Source: Dehalococcoidia bacterium | GTDB taxonomy: Bacteria; Chloroflexota; Dehalococcoidia; Tepidiformales; Tepidiformaceae | Direction: 5' to 3' | Length of the DNA stretch: 64,000 nt | NCBI GenBank assembly: GCA_022824925.1 | Contig: JAJDYW010000004.1 | Coordinates: 1 to 64,000 of the forward strand | Shown: positions 7,422 to 18,224 of the stretch, one piece after another | Position numbering within the stretch: the first letter of the stretch is position 1 | Layout of the letters: each line of letters starts with the position of its first letter | Notes under the pieces: model-generated | Told to the model about the DNA's origin: nothing | Seen by the model: the letters and a program-made list of their open reading frames with translations, nothing else | Databases searched by the model: none | Position numbers and translations under genes: made by a program

Positions 7422-8999
7422 TTGGAGATAGCCGAAGGGAACGGAACAGCGCCTGAGCGGATCGTGACCGACGACCTCGACGCGCTCGTCGAGACCCTGC
7501 CGCCGCGCCTCGCGGAGACACTGGAAGCGGAGAACAACCGCAGCGAGCTGCTCGAGGTGGTGATGGACCTCGGGCGGCTGCCCGAGGCGCGCTACCCGGC
7601 CCGTGAGATCGTGCTCAGCCACCGCGAGGTGACCGAGGAAGACCTCGACTACGTGATCTCCCGGGTGGGCGAGTTCGGCGACGACAACCGCGCCGGCATC
7701 GAGCGGACGCTGCACCGCATCTCGGCCATCCGCAACCGGCGGGGGAAGGTGGTGGGGCTGACCTGCCGCATCGGGCGGGCGGTCTACGGGACGATCCGCA
7801 TCATCGAGGACCTGGTGATGAGCGGGAACAGCATCCTGCTGCTGGGACGTCCGGGCGTGGGCAAGACGACGATGCTGCGCGAAGTCGCGCGCGTGCTGGC
7901 GGACGAGGCGAACAAGCGCGTCGTGATCGTCGATACCTCGAACGAGATCGGGGGCGACGGCGACATCCCCCACCCGGCGATCGGGGGGGCGCGGCGGATG
8001 CAGGTCTCGACGCCGGCGATGCAGCACGGCGTGATGATCGAGGCGGTGGAGAACCACATGCCCGAGGTCATCGTGATCGATGAGATCGGGACGGAGCTGG
8101 AGGCAGCGGCGGCTCGCACGATCGCGGAGCGGGGCGTCCAGCTAGTCGGCACGGCGCATGGCAACACGCTCGAGAACCTGATGGCGAACCCGACCCTGTG
8201 CGATCTCATCGGCGGCATCCAGTCTGTGACGCTGAGCGACGACGAGGCGCGGCGGCGGGGCACGCAGAAGTCGATCCTGGAGCGGATGGCGCCGCCCACC
8301 TTCGACGCCGTCATCGAGATCCAGGGATGGCGGCGGGTCGCGCTGCACGAGGACGTGGGCGCGACGGTCGATGCGAAGCTGCGCGGCTTCGCGGCGCCGC
8401 CGGAGGTGCGCGAGCTGACGGACGAGGGCGCGATCACGACGGTCGAGTCGGAGACGGCGGCGGCAGCGGTGGCCCCCGAGCAGGCGCGTTCGAACGGAAA
8501 GAACGGGAAGCCGGAGCCCGAACTGGAGACGCGGCTCTTCCCGTTCGGCGTCTCGCGGGGGCGGCTGCTGCAGGCGGTGCAGGAGACGGGCGTGCCCGTG
8601 CAGATCGTGGACGACCTGCGGAACGCGGACGCGCTCATCACGCTGCGGCACTCGTACCGGAAGAAGCCGGCGCCCGTGCGCGAGGCGGAGGAGCGCTCCC
8701 TGCCCATCTACGTGATCAAGAGCAACACGCTCTTCCAGATGGAGCAGGTGCTGCTCCAGTTCCGCGGGCAGCGGGCGCGGCGAGACCCCGTGGCGGAGGC
8801 GTACCGGGAGACGGAGGAGGCGATCGCGCAGGTGCTCAGCGACGGGCGGGCGCTGGAGCTGGCCCCCGCGAACAGCTACATCCGGCGGGTCCAGCACGAG
8901 CTGGCGGGGCGCTTCAACCTTGATAGCGAGAGCCACGGCTCCGAGCCGGAGCGGCGCGTCCGCATCCTGCCCGGCCCGCCCCGGCCGGCGGGACGGTGA
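7422..8999 (+). CDS. Ycf45-like AAA ATPase with C-terminal R3H domain
   Basis: A 525-residue protein related to Ycf45 and SpoIIIAA-type ATPases. The P-loop GRPGVGKTT is near residue 145 and the Walker B-like [10 protein letters not shown] near 217. A helical and Ala-rich segment follows, and the last 50 residues resemble an R3H single-strand nucleic-acid binding domain. The exact role is not established for this family. The frame is open back to 7356 inside pdxT, but TTG 7422 has GGGAG seven bases before it and TACAAT at 7395-7400. The next gene, tmk, starts inside its last codon, so the two are cotranscribed. Confidence 0.88.
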   Translation: MEIAEGNGTAPERIVTDDLDALVETLPPRLAETLEAENNRSELLEVVMDLGRLPEARYPAREIVLSHREVTEEDLDYVISRVGEFGDDNRAGIERTLHRISAIRNRRGKVVGLTCRIGRAVYGTIRIIEDLVMSGNSILLLGRPGVGKTTMLREVARVLADEANKRVVIVDTSNEIGGDGDIPHPAIGGARRMQVSTPAMQHGVMIEAVENHMPEVIVIDEIGTELEAAAARTIAERGVQLVGTAHGNTLENLMANPTLCDLIGGIQSVTLSDDEARRRGTQKSILERMAPPTFDAVIEIQGWRRVALHEDVGATVDAKLRGFAAPPEVRELTDEGAITTVESETAAAAVAPEQARSNGKNGKPEPELETRLFPFGVSRGRLLQAVQETGVPVQIVDDLRNADALITLRHSYRKKPAPVREAEERSLPIYVIKSNTLFQMEQVLLQFRGQRARRDPVAEAYRETEEAIAQVLSDGRALELAPANSYIRRVQHELAGRFNLDSESHGSEPERRVRILPGPPRPAGR

Positions 9000-9637
9000 C
9001 CAGCGAGGGCCAGCGGGGGCGCTTCATCGTCTTCGAGGGAGGCGAGGGGGCGGGCAAGAGCCTGCTGGCGGCGCGGCTCGCGCGGCGGCTGGAGACGGCG
9101 GGCGTCCATACGATCGAGGTGCGGGAGCCCGGGGGCACGCCCGCCGGCGAGCAGGCGCGGGAGCTGCTGGCGCAGTCGCTGACACCGTGGGGGGAGGCGT
9201 TCGCCTTCCTGCTGGCGCGATCCGAGCTCGTGGCCCGCGTCATCGGGCCGGCCCTGGCGAGCGGCGCGACGGTGCTGTGCGACCGCTTCCGGGCGAGCAC
9301 GGTCGCCTACCAGGGGTACGGCCGGGGTCTGGACCTGAAGCGCCTGGCGGAGGCGAACGCCACGGCCACGCAGGGGCTCGTGCCGGACCTGACCATCTAC
9401 CTCGACCTGCCGCCGGAGGTCGGGCTGAAGCGGAAACAGGGCGAACGCGACGGCCCGGCGACGGGTCGGGAAGGACTGGCCTTCCACGAGCGGGTGCGGG
9501 AGGGGTACCGGCAGCAGCTGGCGCAGGCGCCGGAAGGGACGTGGGTCGAGATCGACGCCACGCAGGCGCCGGAGGCGGTGGAAGCGGAGGCGTGGGGGGC
9601 GGTCGCCGCGTTGCTGGGCATCGAGACGGGCGAGTAA
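8996..9637 (+). CDS. tmk: Thymidylate kinase
   Basis: A 213-residue dTMP kinase, which makes dTDP from dTMP and ATP. The P-loop GGEGAGKS spans residues 15-22. It is followed by [10 protein letters not shown], the [16 protein letters not shown] substrate block, and the T-I-Y-L-D-L-P strand. The LID segment [13 protein letters not shown] is present. The GTG start overlaps the stop of the Ycf45-like gene by four bases (GTGA). The length is normal. Confidence 0.95.
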   Translation: MTSEGQRGRFIVFEGGEGAGKSLLAARLARRLETAGVHTIEVREPGGTPAGEQARELLAQSLTPWGEAFAFLLARSELVARVIGPALASGATVLCDRFRASTVAYQGYGRGLDLKRLAEANATATQGLVPDLTIYLDLPPEVGLKRKQGERDGPATGREGLAFHERVREGYRQQLAQAPEGTWVEIDATQAPEAVEAEAWGAVAALLGIETGE

Positions 9638-9647
9638 GCAGCCACAC

Positions 9648-10920
9648 GTGATCAGGACGGGCGCCGGGCTGCGACGGGGACCGGTGGGCTACTTCGCGCG
9701 GAACTTCTACGCGCTGGAGAACGCCCACTACCGGCTGCTCTGGGCGGGAACGGTGTTCTCGTTCTTCGGGATGCAGATGCAGATCGTGGCGAGGGGCTGG
9801 CTCGCCTTCGACCTGACGGGCCAGAACACCGCCCTGGGGGCGATGATGCTGGCCTTCGGCGCGCCCAGCCTCATCTTCACGCTGTGGGGAGGACCGGCTG
9901 CCGCGGCGGCGGACGCTGCTCGTCTCCCAGGGCGTGCTGTGCCTGAACTCGGCCTGGATCGCGGTGATGGTGGCGTCGGGGCTGATGGAGTTCTGGATGC
10001 TGCTGGCGGCGAGCTTCGCCCAGGGGGTCGGGTTCGCCTTCATGGGGCCGGCGCGGAATGCCTTCATCGGGTCGCTGGTGGGGCGCGAGGCGGTGGGGAA
10101 CGCGATCGTGCTGCAGCAGCTCAGCATGAACGGGACGCGGGTGGTGGGGCCGGCGCTGGCGGGGGTGTTCATCTCGCTCGCGTTCATCGGGGTGGCGGGC
10201 GTGTACGTGATGACGGCGACGGGCTTCCTGGTCGCGATCCTGACGGTCTGGCGGCTACCGGCGGGCGAGCCCGAGGAGCGCGCGGAGACGACCTCCCCGA
10301 TGCGGGATCTCGTGGACGGCGTGCGCTACGTCTGGAGCCGCCCGGCGGTCGCGACCCTGATCCTGACGTCGTTCGCGCTGACGGCGTTCGCCTTCCCCTT
10401 CCAGTCGTTCCTGCCGTCGCTCGCGGAGGACATCTACGACGCGGGGTCCGAGGGGCTGGGGGTGCTCTCGGCGGTGCAGGCGGTGGGGGCGGTCGTGGCG
10501 GTGGTGCTGGTGGCGGGGATCGCGGGGAGGGCGAGCGCGTGGGGCCAGCAGCTGGTGCTGGCGCTGGCCTTCGGCGGGTCCGTAACGCTGCTCGGCTTCG
10601 CCAACAACTTCGCGACGGGGCTGGGGGCCATCCTGCTCGTGGGGGCGGCGTCGGCGGGCTTCCAGTCGCTCAACAACGCCCTCTCGATCTCGTATTCGGA
10701 CTCGCGCTACCACGGGCGCGTACAGTCGCTGAACATGCTCTCGTGGAGCCTGTTCGGGATCGCGTCGATGCCGATCGGGGTGGTAGCGGACCTGATCGGG
10801 ATCCGGGAGACGCTGATGATCGCGGGGGTGCTGGGCGTTGGGGCGGTGCTGGCGCTGCACGTCGTCGGCCGGGTGTGGGGGGCAGAGGAGGACCGGCACG
10901 TGGTTCCGGACAGCGCCTGA
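9648..10920 (+). pseudogene. MFS transporter, disrupted by a frameshift near 9891
   Basis: The GTG at 9648 opens a major facilitator protein (YFARNFYALENAHYRLLWAG, then the first membrane helices) that reads in frame up to LIFTLWGG. The rest of the transporter (DRLPRRRTLLVSQGVLCLNS onward) is in the next frame and ends at 10920. Around 9888-9894 the conserved G-x-x-x-D-R of MFS motif A has lost its middle. This fits a net loss of eight bases (or gain of one) in a G-rich stretch. The total would be about 425 residues with 12 helices. Either the gene is broken or the base calls are wrong there. A GTG two-thirds of a helix later could restart a truncated protein. Confidence 0.8.
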
Positions 10921-11023
10921 ACATCGCCCAACGCCACAGGCGAGGGAACGCTTTCGTGCGTTCTCGCATAGTGTTTGGGGAGGGCGTCCGCTGCTGCGGG
11001 CACTCTTGCGGGGGGATAGGGCC

Positions 11024-11461
11024 ATGTGCAGCAAGGCGCGTGTATTCGGGGGCGTCACGGTGTGGCTGACGGCGCTGCTCGCCATCTCGGCCACCGCGCT
11101 CGCGTGTGGGGACGACGACCTGCCAGCGCCCACGCCTTCCGACGAGTGGACTGTCATCCCGGCGCGTATCGACTCGGTCGAGTACACGGTGGCGGAGTCG
11201 TGGCCGCTCCAGTACTTCGTCCAGGTCGTCTCGGTTCAGCCGGACGGCTGTCACGAATTCGACGAATACACCGTCGAGCGTGAGGAGCGGGTGATCACGA
11301 TCGAGGTTCTCAACCGCGTGCCCGCCAATCTCGACGAGCTGGCCTGCACCCTGGCGATCTCGACGACCGAGTCGAACATTCCCCTCGGAACCGACTTCGA
11401 GTCGGGCGCGACCTACACTGTCAACGTCAACGACGTCACACGGACCGTCGAGGCGGAGTAG
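11024..11461 (+). CDS. Small lipoprotein of unknown function
   Basis: A 145-residue secreted lipoprotein. A hydrophobic signal ends in a lipobox with C28 (TALAC), followed by an acidic Asp-rich stretch and a Pro-rich linker. The remaining 100 residues look like a beta-sandwich with two Cys (in DGCHEF and ELACTL) that could pair. I do not recognise the family. GGGGGGATAGG precedes the ATG. The upstream intergenic stretch (10921-11023) has TAGTGT at 10969-10974 as a possible -10. Confidence 0.75.
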   Translation: MCSKARVFGGVTVWLTALLAISATALACGDDDLPAPTPSDEWTVIPARIDSVEYTVAESWPLQYFVQVVSVQPDGCHEFDEYTVEREERVITIEVLNRVPANLDELACTLAISTTESNIPLGTDFESGATYTVNVNDVTRTVEAE

Positions 11462-11536
11462 GGCGCACAGGGGCGGGGGTTGGTACGCTCGCGGACGAGC
11501 GCGGGCGCGGCAGGCGCCCGGACGGCGGCGACCGAG

Positions 11537-12169
11537 ATGGCCGAGACCCTTCCCGACGAACGCCCGCAGCAGCGCCGCGAATACGCGGGGCCGGGGCTCA
11601 CGTTCGGGGTCGCGGTGCTGGTGGTGGGGGTCGTGGGGTTCGGCATCTGGTTCCTCGAGATACGGGGCGACGGGGGCGGGGTGGCGGGGGAAGCGGGCTT
11701 CGGGGTGGTGGCCCTGGCGGAGTCGCAGAACCCGACGGGGGAGGCGCCGGCGGCGGAAGTGGGGCGGACGGCACCCGCGTTCCGCCTGCGGACGCCGGAC
11801 GGGCCGGCGACGGAGCTGACCGAGTATCGCGGGCGCTACGTGCTGCTGAACTTCTGGGCCTCGTGGTGCGGGCCCTGCCGCGGGGAGACGCCCGCCCTGC
11901 AGGCGTTCTTCGAGCGCCAGTCGCCGGGGCTGGTGGTGGTGGGGGTGAACCAGCAGGAGGGGGCGGAGACCGCACGCGAGTTCGCGGACGGTTTCGGCGT
12001 GACCTATCCCATCGCGCTCGACGCGGACGGGCAGGTGTCGTCGGCCTACCGGGTGAGCACGGGCCTGCCGGTGAGTTTCCTCGTCGACCCCGAGGGGGTC
12101 ATCCGGGACATCCACCTGGGGGCGCTCACGGACGATGACCTGGCCGAGCTGGCGGCGGAGCTTCCCTGA
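11537..12169 (+). CDS. resA: ResA/TlpA-like membrane-anchored thiol-disulfide oxidoreductase
   Basis: A 210-residue thioredoxin-fold protein with one N-terminal membrane helix (about residues 22-42) and a periplasm-side domain. The redox motif WCGPC is near residue 109, followed by the cis-Pro region GLPVSFLVD. ResA keeps apocytochrome c cysteines reduced for haem attachment. An in-frame TTG at 11480 is possible, but TACGCT at 11484-11489 looks like a -10 box and would lie inside the coding region, so I prefer ATG 11537. Its TGA shares a base with the resB ATG, which supports a cytochrome c role. Confidence 0.88.
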   Translation: MAETLPDERPQQRREYAGPGLTFGVAVLVVGVVGFGIWFLEIRGDGGGVAGEAGFGVVALAESQNPTGEAPAAEVGRTAPAFRLRTPDGPATELTEYRGRYVLLNFWASWCGPCRGETPALQAFFERQSPGLVVVGVNQQEGAETAREFADGFGVTYPIALDADGQVSSAYRVSTGLPVSFLVDPEGVIRDIHLGALTDDDLAELAAELP

Positions 12170-13851
12170 TGGCGAGCAGTGCTCCCGCCGCGACGCCGCC
12201 GATGCCGAAGTTCGACCCGTTGCGGGCGACGTGGCGGCTGCTGACGAACGTGAAGTTCGCGGTGGCGCTCGTCTCGCTGGCGGTGCTGGCGAGCCTGCTG
12301 GGGGTGGTGCTGCCGCAGATGCCGGCGGAGATGCGCGGCAATCCGCCCGCGCGCTCGGCCTGGCTGGAGCTGCAGCGCGAGGACTTCGGCTGGCTGACGG
12401 GGACGATCGAGGGGCTCGACCTGTTCGAGGTGTTCCACAGCCCGTGGTTCCTGGCGCTCTGGTTCGTGATCGTGGCGGCGGTGACGGTGTGCACGATCAG
12501 CCGCTTCCCGCCGACGTGGCGGAGCGTGCAGCGTCCGCAACTGCGGGTGGCGGAGCGCTACTTCGAGACGGCGCGGCACCGGGCGTCGTTCACGCACGCG
12601 GGGGGCGTGGAGGCGGTCGAGGGGCTGCTGCGGGGCCGGCGGTACACCGTGACGCGCACGCGCCGGGACGAGGGCGCGACGGAGCTGTTCGCGGAGCGCT
12701 TCCCGTGGACGCAGTACGCGACGTTCGTCTCGCACCTGGCGTTGCTGCTCCTGCTCGTAGGGGGGCTGCTGACGAACCTGGCGGGGTTCCAGCGCACCCT
12801 CGCGCTGGCGGAGGGGCGGCCCGGGGCGCCGCTCTTCGGGGAGCCGGGGCCGGGTCAGATCTTCGTGGGGATGGAGGACGCCCACCAGGGGGTCGACGCC
12901 GCGGGCAACATCATCGACTTCCACAGCGACCTGCTGCTGCGGCGCGGCAACGAGGCGGTGCGCTGCACGGCCACCGTGAACGACCCCTGCTCGGCCTTCG
13001 GCTACCGCTTCCACCAGGCGGCCTTCTTCGACGACCTCGCGCGGCTGACGGTCCGGGGGCCGGACGGACGGGTGCTGTTCGACGACGTGCTCGACTTCGA
13101 CAACGAGTCGACGGCGACGCCGCTGCTGACGATCAGCGATCCGGAGGGGGTGGTGGTGTTCGACCAGGCCGTCCCGCAGATGGCGACCGTGTTCGGGTCG
13201 ACGCTGGGGGTCGAAGGCGATCTCGGGCTGGCGGAGCTGGCGCTGCCAGGCGGGGTGTTCGGGGTGAGCTGGCGGGCGGAGGGGGAGACGCTGGTGGCGC
13301 TCCTCGACGGGGAGGGGTTCGAAGCGCTCGAGCTGCGTCCGGGGGAGGCAGGGGAGGCGGGCGGGCACCGCATCGTCTTCCGGGGGATTGCCTCGGTGCC
13401 GGCGATCCCGGTGCTGGACATGCCGCGGGGCCCGACGGAGGGCGTCGTGAACGTGCAGATGCCGGAAGGCGCGGACGGGCGCCCGTACCTGTTCGTGTCG
13501 AGCATCGACGAGGAGCACGTGGTCATCCCCGACGGGGCGACGGTGGAGACGTCGTCGGGGTACCGCTACCGGTTCGGGGGTCGGGTGGATGCGTCGGGGA
13601 TCGACGTGCGGCGGGATCCGGGGGACACGTTCATCTGGGTGGCGGTGGGTCTGGCGATGCTGGGTCTGGGGGTGACCTTCTACGTGCCGCGGCGGCGTCT
13701 GTGGGTGCGGGTCACCGGCGATCGGACGCAACTCGCGGGGGTGGCAGCGCGCACGACGCGGTTCGGCCGCGAGCTGCGGCGGATGGGGGCGGAGCTGGGG
13801 GCCCGCGACGCGCTCCTGCCGGAGGATGTGGAGGAGGGGGGCGGGCGGTGA
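12169..13851 (+). CDS. resB: ResB-like cytochrome c biogenesis protein
   Basis: A 560-residue ResB/Ccs1 protein of system II cytochrome c maturation. There are four predicted membrane helices: about residues 22-42, 85-105, 185-205 and near 490. A large extracytoplasmic domain lies between the third and fourth. ResB works with ResC (CcsA) to carry haem and attach it to apocytochromes. ResC is not in this window, although it usually follows. The ATG overlaps the resA stop by one base. The hairpin repeat copy C starts 35 bases downstream. Confidence 0.88.
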   Translation: MASSAPAATPPMPKFDPLRATWRLLTNVKFAVALVSLAVLASLLGVVLPQMPAEMRGNPPARSAWLELQREDFGWLTGTIEGLDLFEVFHSPWFLALWFVIVAAVTVCTISRFPPTWRSVQRPQLRVAERYFETARHRASFTHAGGVEAVEGLLRGRRYTVTRTRRDEGATELFAERFPWTQYATFVSHLALLLLLVGGLLTNLAGFQRTLALAEGRPGAPLFGEPGPGQIFVGMEDAHQGVDAAGNIIDFHSDLLLRRGNEAVRCTATVNDPCSAFGYRFHQAAFFDDLARLTVRGPDGRVLFDDVLDFDNESTATPLLTISDPEGVVVFDQAVPQMATVFGSTLGVEGDLGLAELALPGGVFGVSWRAEGETLVALLDGEGFEALELRPGEAGEAGGHRIVFRGIASVPAIPVLDMPRGPTEGVVNVQMPEGADGRPYLFVSSIDEEHVVIPDGATVETSSGYRYRFGGRVDASGIDVRRDPGDTFIWVAVGLAMLGLGVTFYVPRRRLWVRVTGDRTQLAGVAARTTRFGRELRRMGAELGARDALLPEDVEEGGGR

Positions 13852-13886
13852 CGCCGGGTTCGCCTCTGCACGCTCACGGCGCCCGC

Positions 13887-13986
13887 CTGAGTGGAGCGCC
13901 GCCCTGCCGGGCGACTGAGGAGAGCGCTCGCCTGGCTCGCTGAGAAGAGCGCCCCGCTCCGCTTCGCTGCGCGTGGCTGGGTGGGG
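13887..13986 (+). repeat. Modular multi-hairpin intergenic repeat, copy C
   Basis: It has the same plan as copy B: CTGAGTGGAGCG, a CCGCCC/GGGCG hairpin, CTGAGGAGAGCG, a CTCGC-CTCG spacer, CTGAGAAGAGCG, the long arm with GCTCCGCTTCGCTGCG, then a CTGGGTGGGG end. The first stem differs from copy B, yet most of its bases still pair. It lies 3' of resB. Confidence 0.85.
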
Positions 13987-14050
13987 TGTTGCATTCGGCA
14001 TTGATCTGCTTCGATGGAACGGGCGGGGGATTGGCCCGCAGGAGACGGGG

Positions 14051-14275
14051 ATGGTGACCGTCAGCGTGGAGCAGGCTCAGGAAGACTTCGTCGAGTTGCT
14101 CGCTCGGGTCGAGGAGGGCGAAGAGGTGTTTATCGCACGCGAAGGCAGGGCGGTGGCGAAACTCGTGCGATGTGAGGAGCGAGGTTTCGGCTCGTTGAAG
14201 GGCCGGTTCAAGCTGGACGACAGCTTTTTCGATCCGCTGCCGGAGGAGGAGCTCAGAGCCTGGGAGGGCGGCTAG
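14051..14275 (+). CDS. Orphan Phd/YefM-type antitoxin
   Basis: A 74-residue protein opening MVTVSVEQAQEDFVELLARV, then G-E-E-V-F-I-A-R-E-G-R-A-V-A-K-L-V. This is the standard DNA-binding half of Phd/YefM antitoxins. The C-terminal part (KGRFKLDDSFFDPLPEEEL) resembles the toxin-wrapping tail of VapB-type partners. AGGAG lies six bases before the ATG. No toxin gene follows: the next gene, prs, is convergent and only three bases away. It may be a remnant, or act on a toxin elsewhere. Confidence 0.8.
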   Translation: MVTVSVEQAQEDFVELLARVEEGEEVFIAREGRAVAKLVRCEERGFGSLKGRFKLDDSFFDPLPEEELRAWEGG

Positions 14276-14278
14276 CGG

Positions 14279-15228
14279 CTACTGGAAGAGAGCGCCGACG
14301 CTCTGGCCGGTGTGGATGCGCTGGATGGCGTCGCCGAACTGGGGGGCGGTGGAGATGATGTGCATGTTGGGCAGGCGCTTCTCGGGGGGGAGGGGGACCG
14401 TGTCGGTCAGGACGATCTCGTGGACGTCGGCGTCGCGGAGGCGATCGACGGCGGGGCCGCTGAGGATGGCGTGGTAGCCGGCCACGAGGACCTCGCGGGC
14501 GCCCTTCTCGCGGAGGATATTGACGGCCTGGACCATCGTGCCGGCGGTATCGATCTCGTCATCGACGAGGAGGGCGTTGCGGCCGGAGACATCGCCGATG
14601 ACGTTGAGGGCCTCGGTGCTGCCGGTGTTCCCGAGGCGGCGCTTCTCGACGATGGCGATGGGCAGGTCGAGGCGGACGGCCATGTCGCGGGCGAGCTTCT
14701 CGCCACCGACGTCGGTGGAGACGACGGTGTAGTCCTGCATGTTCTTGCCCGCGTAGTAGGCGCTTACGGGGAAGAGGGCGTTGAGCTCGTCGAGCGGGAT
14801 GTTGAAAAAGCCCTGGATCTGGCCGGCGTGGAGGTTCATGGTGAGGACGCGGTCGGCGCCGGCGGTCTCGATCAGGTTGGCGAGGAGGCGGGCGCTGATG
14901 GGCACCCGCGGCTGGTCCTTCTTGTCGCTGCGGCCGTAGGCGTAGTACGGGATGACGGCGGTGATGCGCCCGGCCGAGGCGCGGCGGGCGGCGTCGATCA
15001 TGATGAGCAACTCGAGGATGGAGGTGCTCACGGGCGGAAAGAAGGGCTGGACGAGGAAGACGTCGCGGCTGCGGATGTTCTCCTGGTAGCGGACGAAGAT
15101 GTTCTCGTTGGCGAACTCGAAGATGTCGGCCTCACCCGGCTTCAAGCCGAGGTGGGCGCAGATCGCCTTCGTGAAGGCGGGGTAGGTCCTTCCCGAGAAG
15201 ATGGCGAGATCGACGAGCTCGTTGGTCA

Positions 15229-15229
<1 letters not shown>
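14279..15229 (-). CDS. prs: Ribose-phosphate pyrophosphokinase
   Basis: A 316-residue PRPP synthase, which makes PRPP from ribose 5-phosphate and ATP for nucleotide, His and Trp synthesis. It carries FANENIFVRYQENIRSRDVF, the LHAGQIQGFF block, VVSTDVGG, and the PRPP loop VDDEIDTAGT. The usual D-L-H-A is N-L-H-A, and the usual SPD is STD. The metal-binding His is kept. The ATG overlaps the mutase stop (TGATG), so it is the second gene of that unit. Confidence 0.94.
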
Positions 15230-16899
<1,670 letters not shown>

Positions 16900-17007
16900 A
16901 ACCCTGCTCCTCTCCGGGGGATATCAGGTGAGTCCGCCTATCTTACCGAAGAGCCCCGAACAGGCAGGCGGCGCGGGGGCGGCTGGATCGAGGGCGGGCC
17001 ACGGGCC

Positions 17008-17013
17008 TACGCT
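17008..17013 (+). promoter_or_regulatory. -10 element predicting a leaderless trmH mRNA
   Basis: TACGCT, then exactly six bases (CGGGCG), then the GTG of trmH. With usual -10 to +1 spacing, transcription would begin on the start codon. Confidence 0.5.
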
Positions 17014-17019
17014 CGGGCG

Positions 17020-17607
17020 GTGCCGACGCCGGAGCGCATGCGACGCTACGAGGAGGTCGCCGAGGGGCGGCAGCAGGGCGTCGTCGTGCTCGAGGACATC
17101 CACGACCCGCACAACGCCGAGGCCGTGTTCCGCACGTGCGACGCCTTCGGGTTCCAGCGGGTGTGCCTCATCTTCGACCAGGAGCAGCCGTTCGACCCGC
17201 GCCGGGTGGGGAAGCTGAGCTCGTCCTCGGCGAACAAGTGGCTCGACTTCGACGTGTACGGCTCGGCGCGGGAGTGCCTGGCGGAACTGCATCGCGAGGT
17301 CTACGAGGTGGTCGCGACGGTGGCGGCGGGGGAGGCGGAAGAGCTGTTCGCGGCGGAGCTGACGGCGCCCCGCATCGCGCTGCTACTGGGGAACGAGCAG
17401 CGGGGGCTGACGGAGGAAGCGATCGCGCTGGCCGACCGGCAGGTGACCATCCCGATGACGGGGATGGTGCGCAGCCTGAACCTCTCGGTGACGGCGGCGA
17501 TCGCGCTTTACGAGGTGACGCGCCAGCGGCGGCAGGCGGGAATGGAGGCATACCTCCTTCCAAGGGAGGAGCGCGAGGCGCTCCGGAACCGGCTGAGCGA
17601 GCGCTAG
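17020..17607 (+). CDS. trmH: TrmH/SpoU-family tRNA (guanosine-2'-O-)-methyltransferase
   Basis: A 195-residue SPOUT methyltransferase. It has VVLEDIHDPHNAEAVFRTCDAFG (motif 1), LLGNEQRGLT (motif 2) and IPMTGMVRSLNLSVTAAIAL (motif 3). TrmH methylates the 2'-O of G18 in tRNA; the N-terminus, which starts directly before the RRYEEVAEGRQ helix, and the C-terminal RQAGMEAYLLPREE tail fit TrmH better than rRNA enzymes. The reading frame is open far upstream, but the family starts here. It is divergent from the mutase-prs unit. Confidence 0.87.
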   Translation: MPTPERMRRYEEVAEGRQQGVVVLEDIHDPHNAEAVFRTCDAFGFQRVCLIFDQEQPFDPRRVGKLSSSSANKWLDFDVYGSARECLAELHREVYEVVATVAAGEAEELFAAELTAPRIALLLGNEQRGLTEEAIALADRQVTIPMTGMVRSLNLSVTAAIALYEVTRQRRQAGMEAYLLPREEREALRNRLSER

Positions 17608-17698
17608 GCCGGTGGGTCTTGCCGCCGAGGACCGGCGGCTGCGTACACTGGACGGCACGGGTCCGGCCGCCGCTGGGTCGGGCCGGCCAGGGGGCACG

Positions 17699-18160
17699 AT
17701 GGCACGGGTACAACTGGCTCTGAACGTGGCGGAGATCGACTCCGCGATCGCGTTCTACCGCGACCTCTTCAAGACGGAACCGCACAAGGTGCGGGAGGGC
17801 TACGCGAATTTCGAGGTGGCGGACCCGCCCCTGAAGCTGATCCTGTTCGAGAACGGGCGGGGTGGGGATCTGAACCACCTCGGCATCGAGGTGGAGACGA
17901 CGGCCGAGGTAGCAGGCGAGACCGAGCGGCTGGCCGGCCTCGGGCACGAGCTCGAGGTCGAGGACGGCGTGGTGTGCTGCCACGCCGAGCAGGACAAGGC
18001 GTGGGCGAAGGACCCCAGCGGGCTCCGCTGGGAGGTCTACACGGTCACCGACGACAACCCGGAACCCGCGCGCGAGCTGATGGCGCTCGTGGACGAGGCG
18101 GATGTCCTCCAGGTGGTGGGCGACGCGGCCTGCTGCGCCGAGGCGGAGGTCACGCCCTAG
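17699..18160 (+). CDS. arsI: ArsI/CadI-family glyoxalase-fold metalloenzyme
   Basis: A 153-residue vicinal-oxygen-chelate protein. It has LALNVAEIDSAIAFYRDLF, NHLGIEV, a vicinal pair CCH in V-V-C-C-H-A-E-Q-D-K-A-W, and KDPSGLRWEVYTVTDD. ArsI enzymes are Fe(II)-dependent C-As lyases that demethylate trivalent organoarsenicals and bind arsenic through such a Cys pair. A second CC pair sits in the last ten residues. The ATG has GGGGCAC before it; TACACT at 17644-17649 could be the -10. A drug-efflux-type MFS gene follows 64 bases downstream. CadI, the older name for this fold, is an alternative label. Confidence 0.82.
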   Translation: MARVQLALNVAEIDSAIAFYRDLFKTEPHKVREGYANFEVADPPLKLILFENGRGGDLNHLGIEVETTAEVAGETERLAGLGHELEVEDGVVCCHAEQDKAWAKDPSGLRWEVYTVTDDNPEPARELMALVDEADVLQVVGDAACCAEAEVTP

Positions 18161-18212
18161 CCCCGGCGGCGCGGGTCCGGGGGGCTCGCGCTGGTCACCC
18201 GTTAACAGTCGT

Positions 18213-18218
18213 TAGCAT
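18213..18218 (+). promoter_or_regulatory. -10 element predicting a leaderless MFS mRNA
   Basis: TAGCAT, then six bases (GGGTTC), then the GTG start at 18225. GTTAACA (18201-18207) and GTTAGCA (18211-18217) form a direct repeat ten bases apart that overlaps the box, and could be an operator. Confidence 0.45.
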
Positions 18219-18224
18219 GGGTTC

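Noticed and set aside
9934..10920. Calling the second half of the MFS transporter a separate gene
   Set aside because: The two parts join into one normal transporter across a frameshift; the second part has no start of its own at a membrane boundary.
11480..11536. The upstream TTG start for resA
   Set aside because: A -10-like TACGCT lies inside this stretch; ATG 11537 gives a normal membrane anchor.
12046..14001. A 651-codon minus-strand open frame opposite resB
   Set aside because: It is Arg/Pro/His-rich with no family features and exists because stop codons are rare in GC-rich DNA; resB on the plus strand is well supported.
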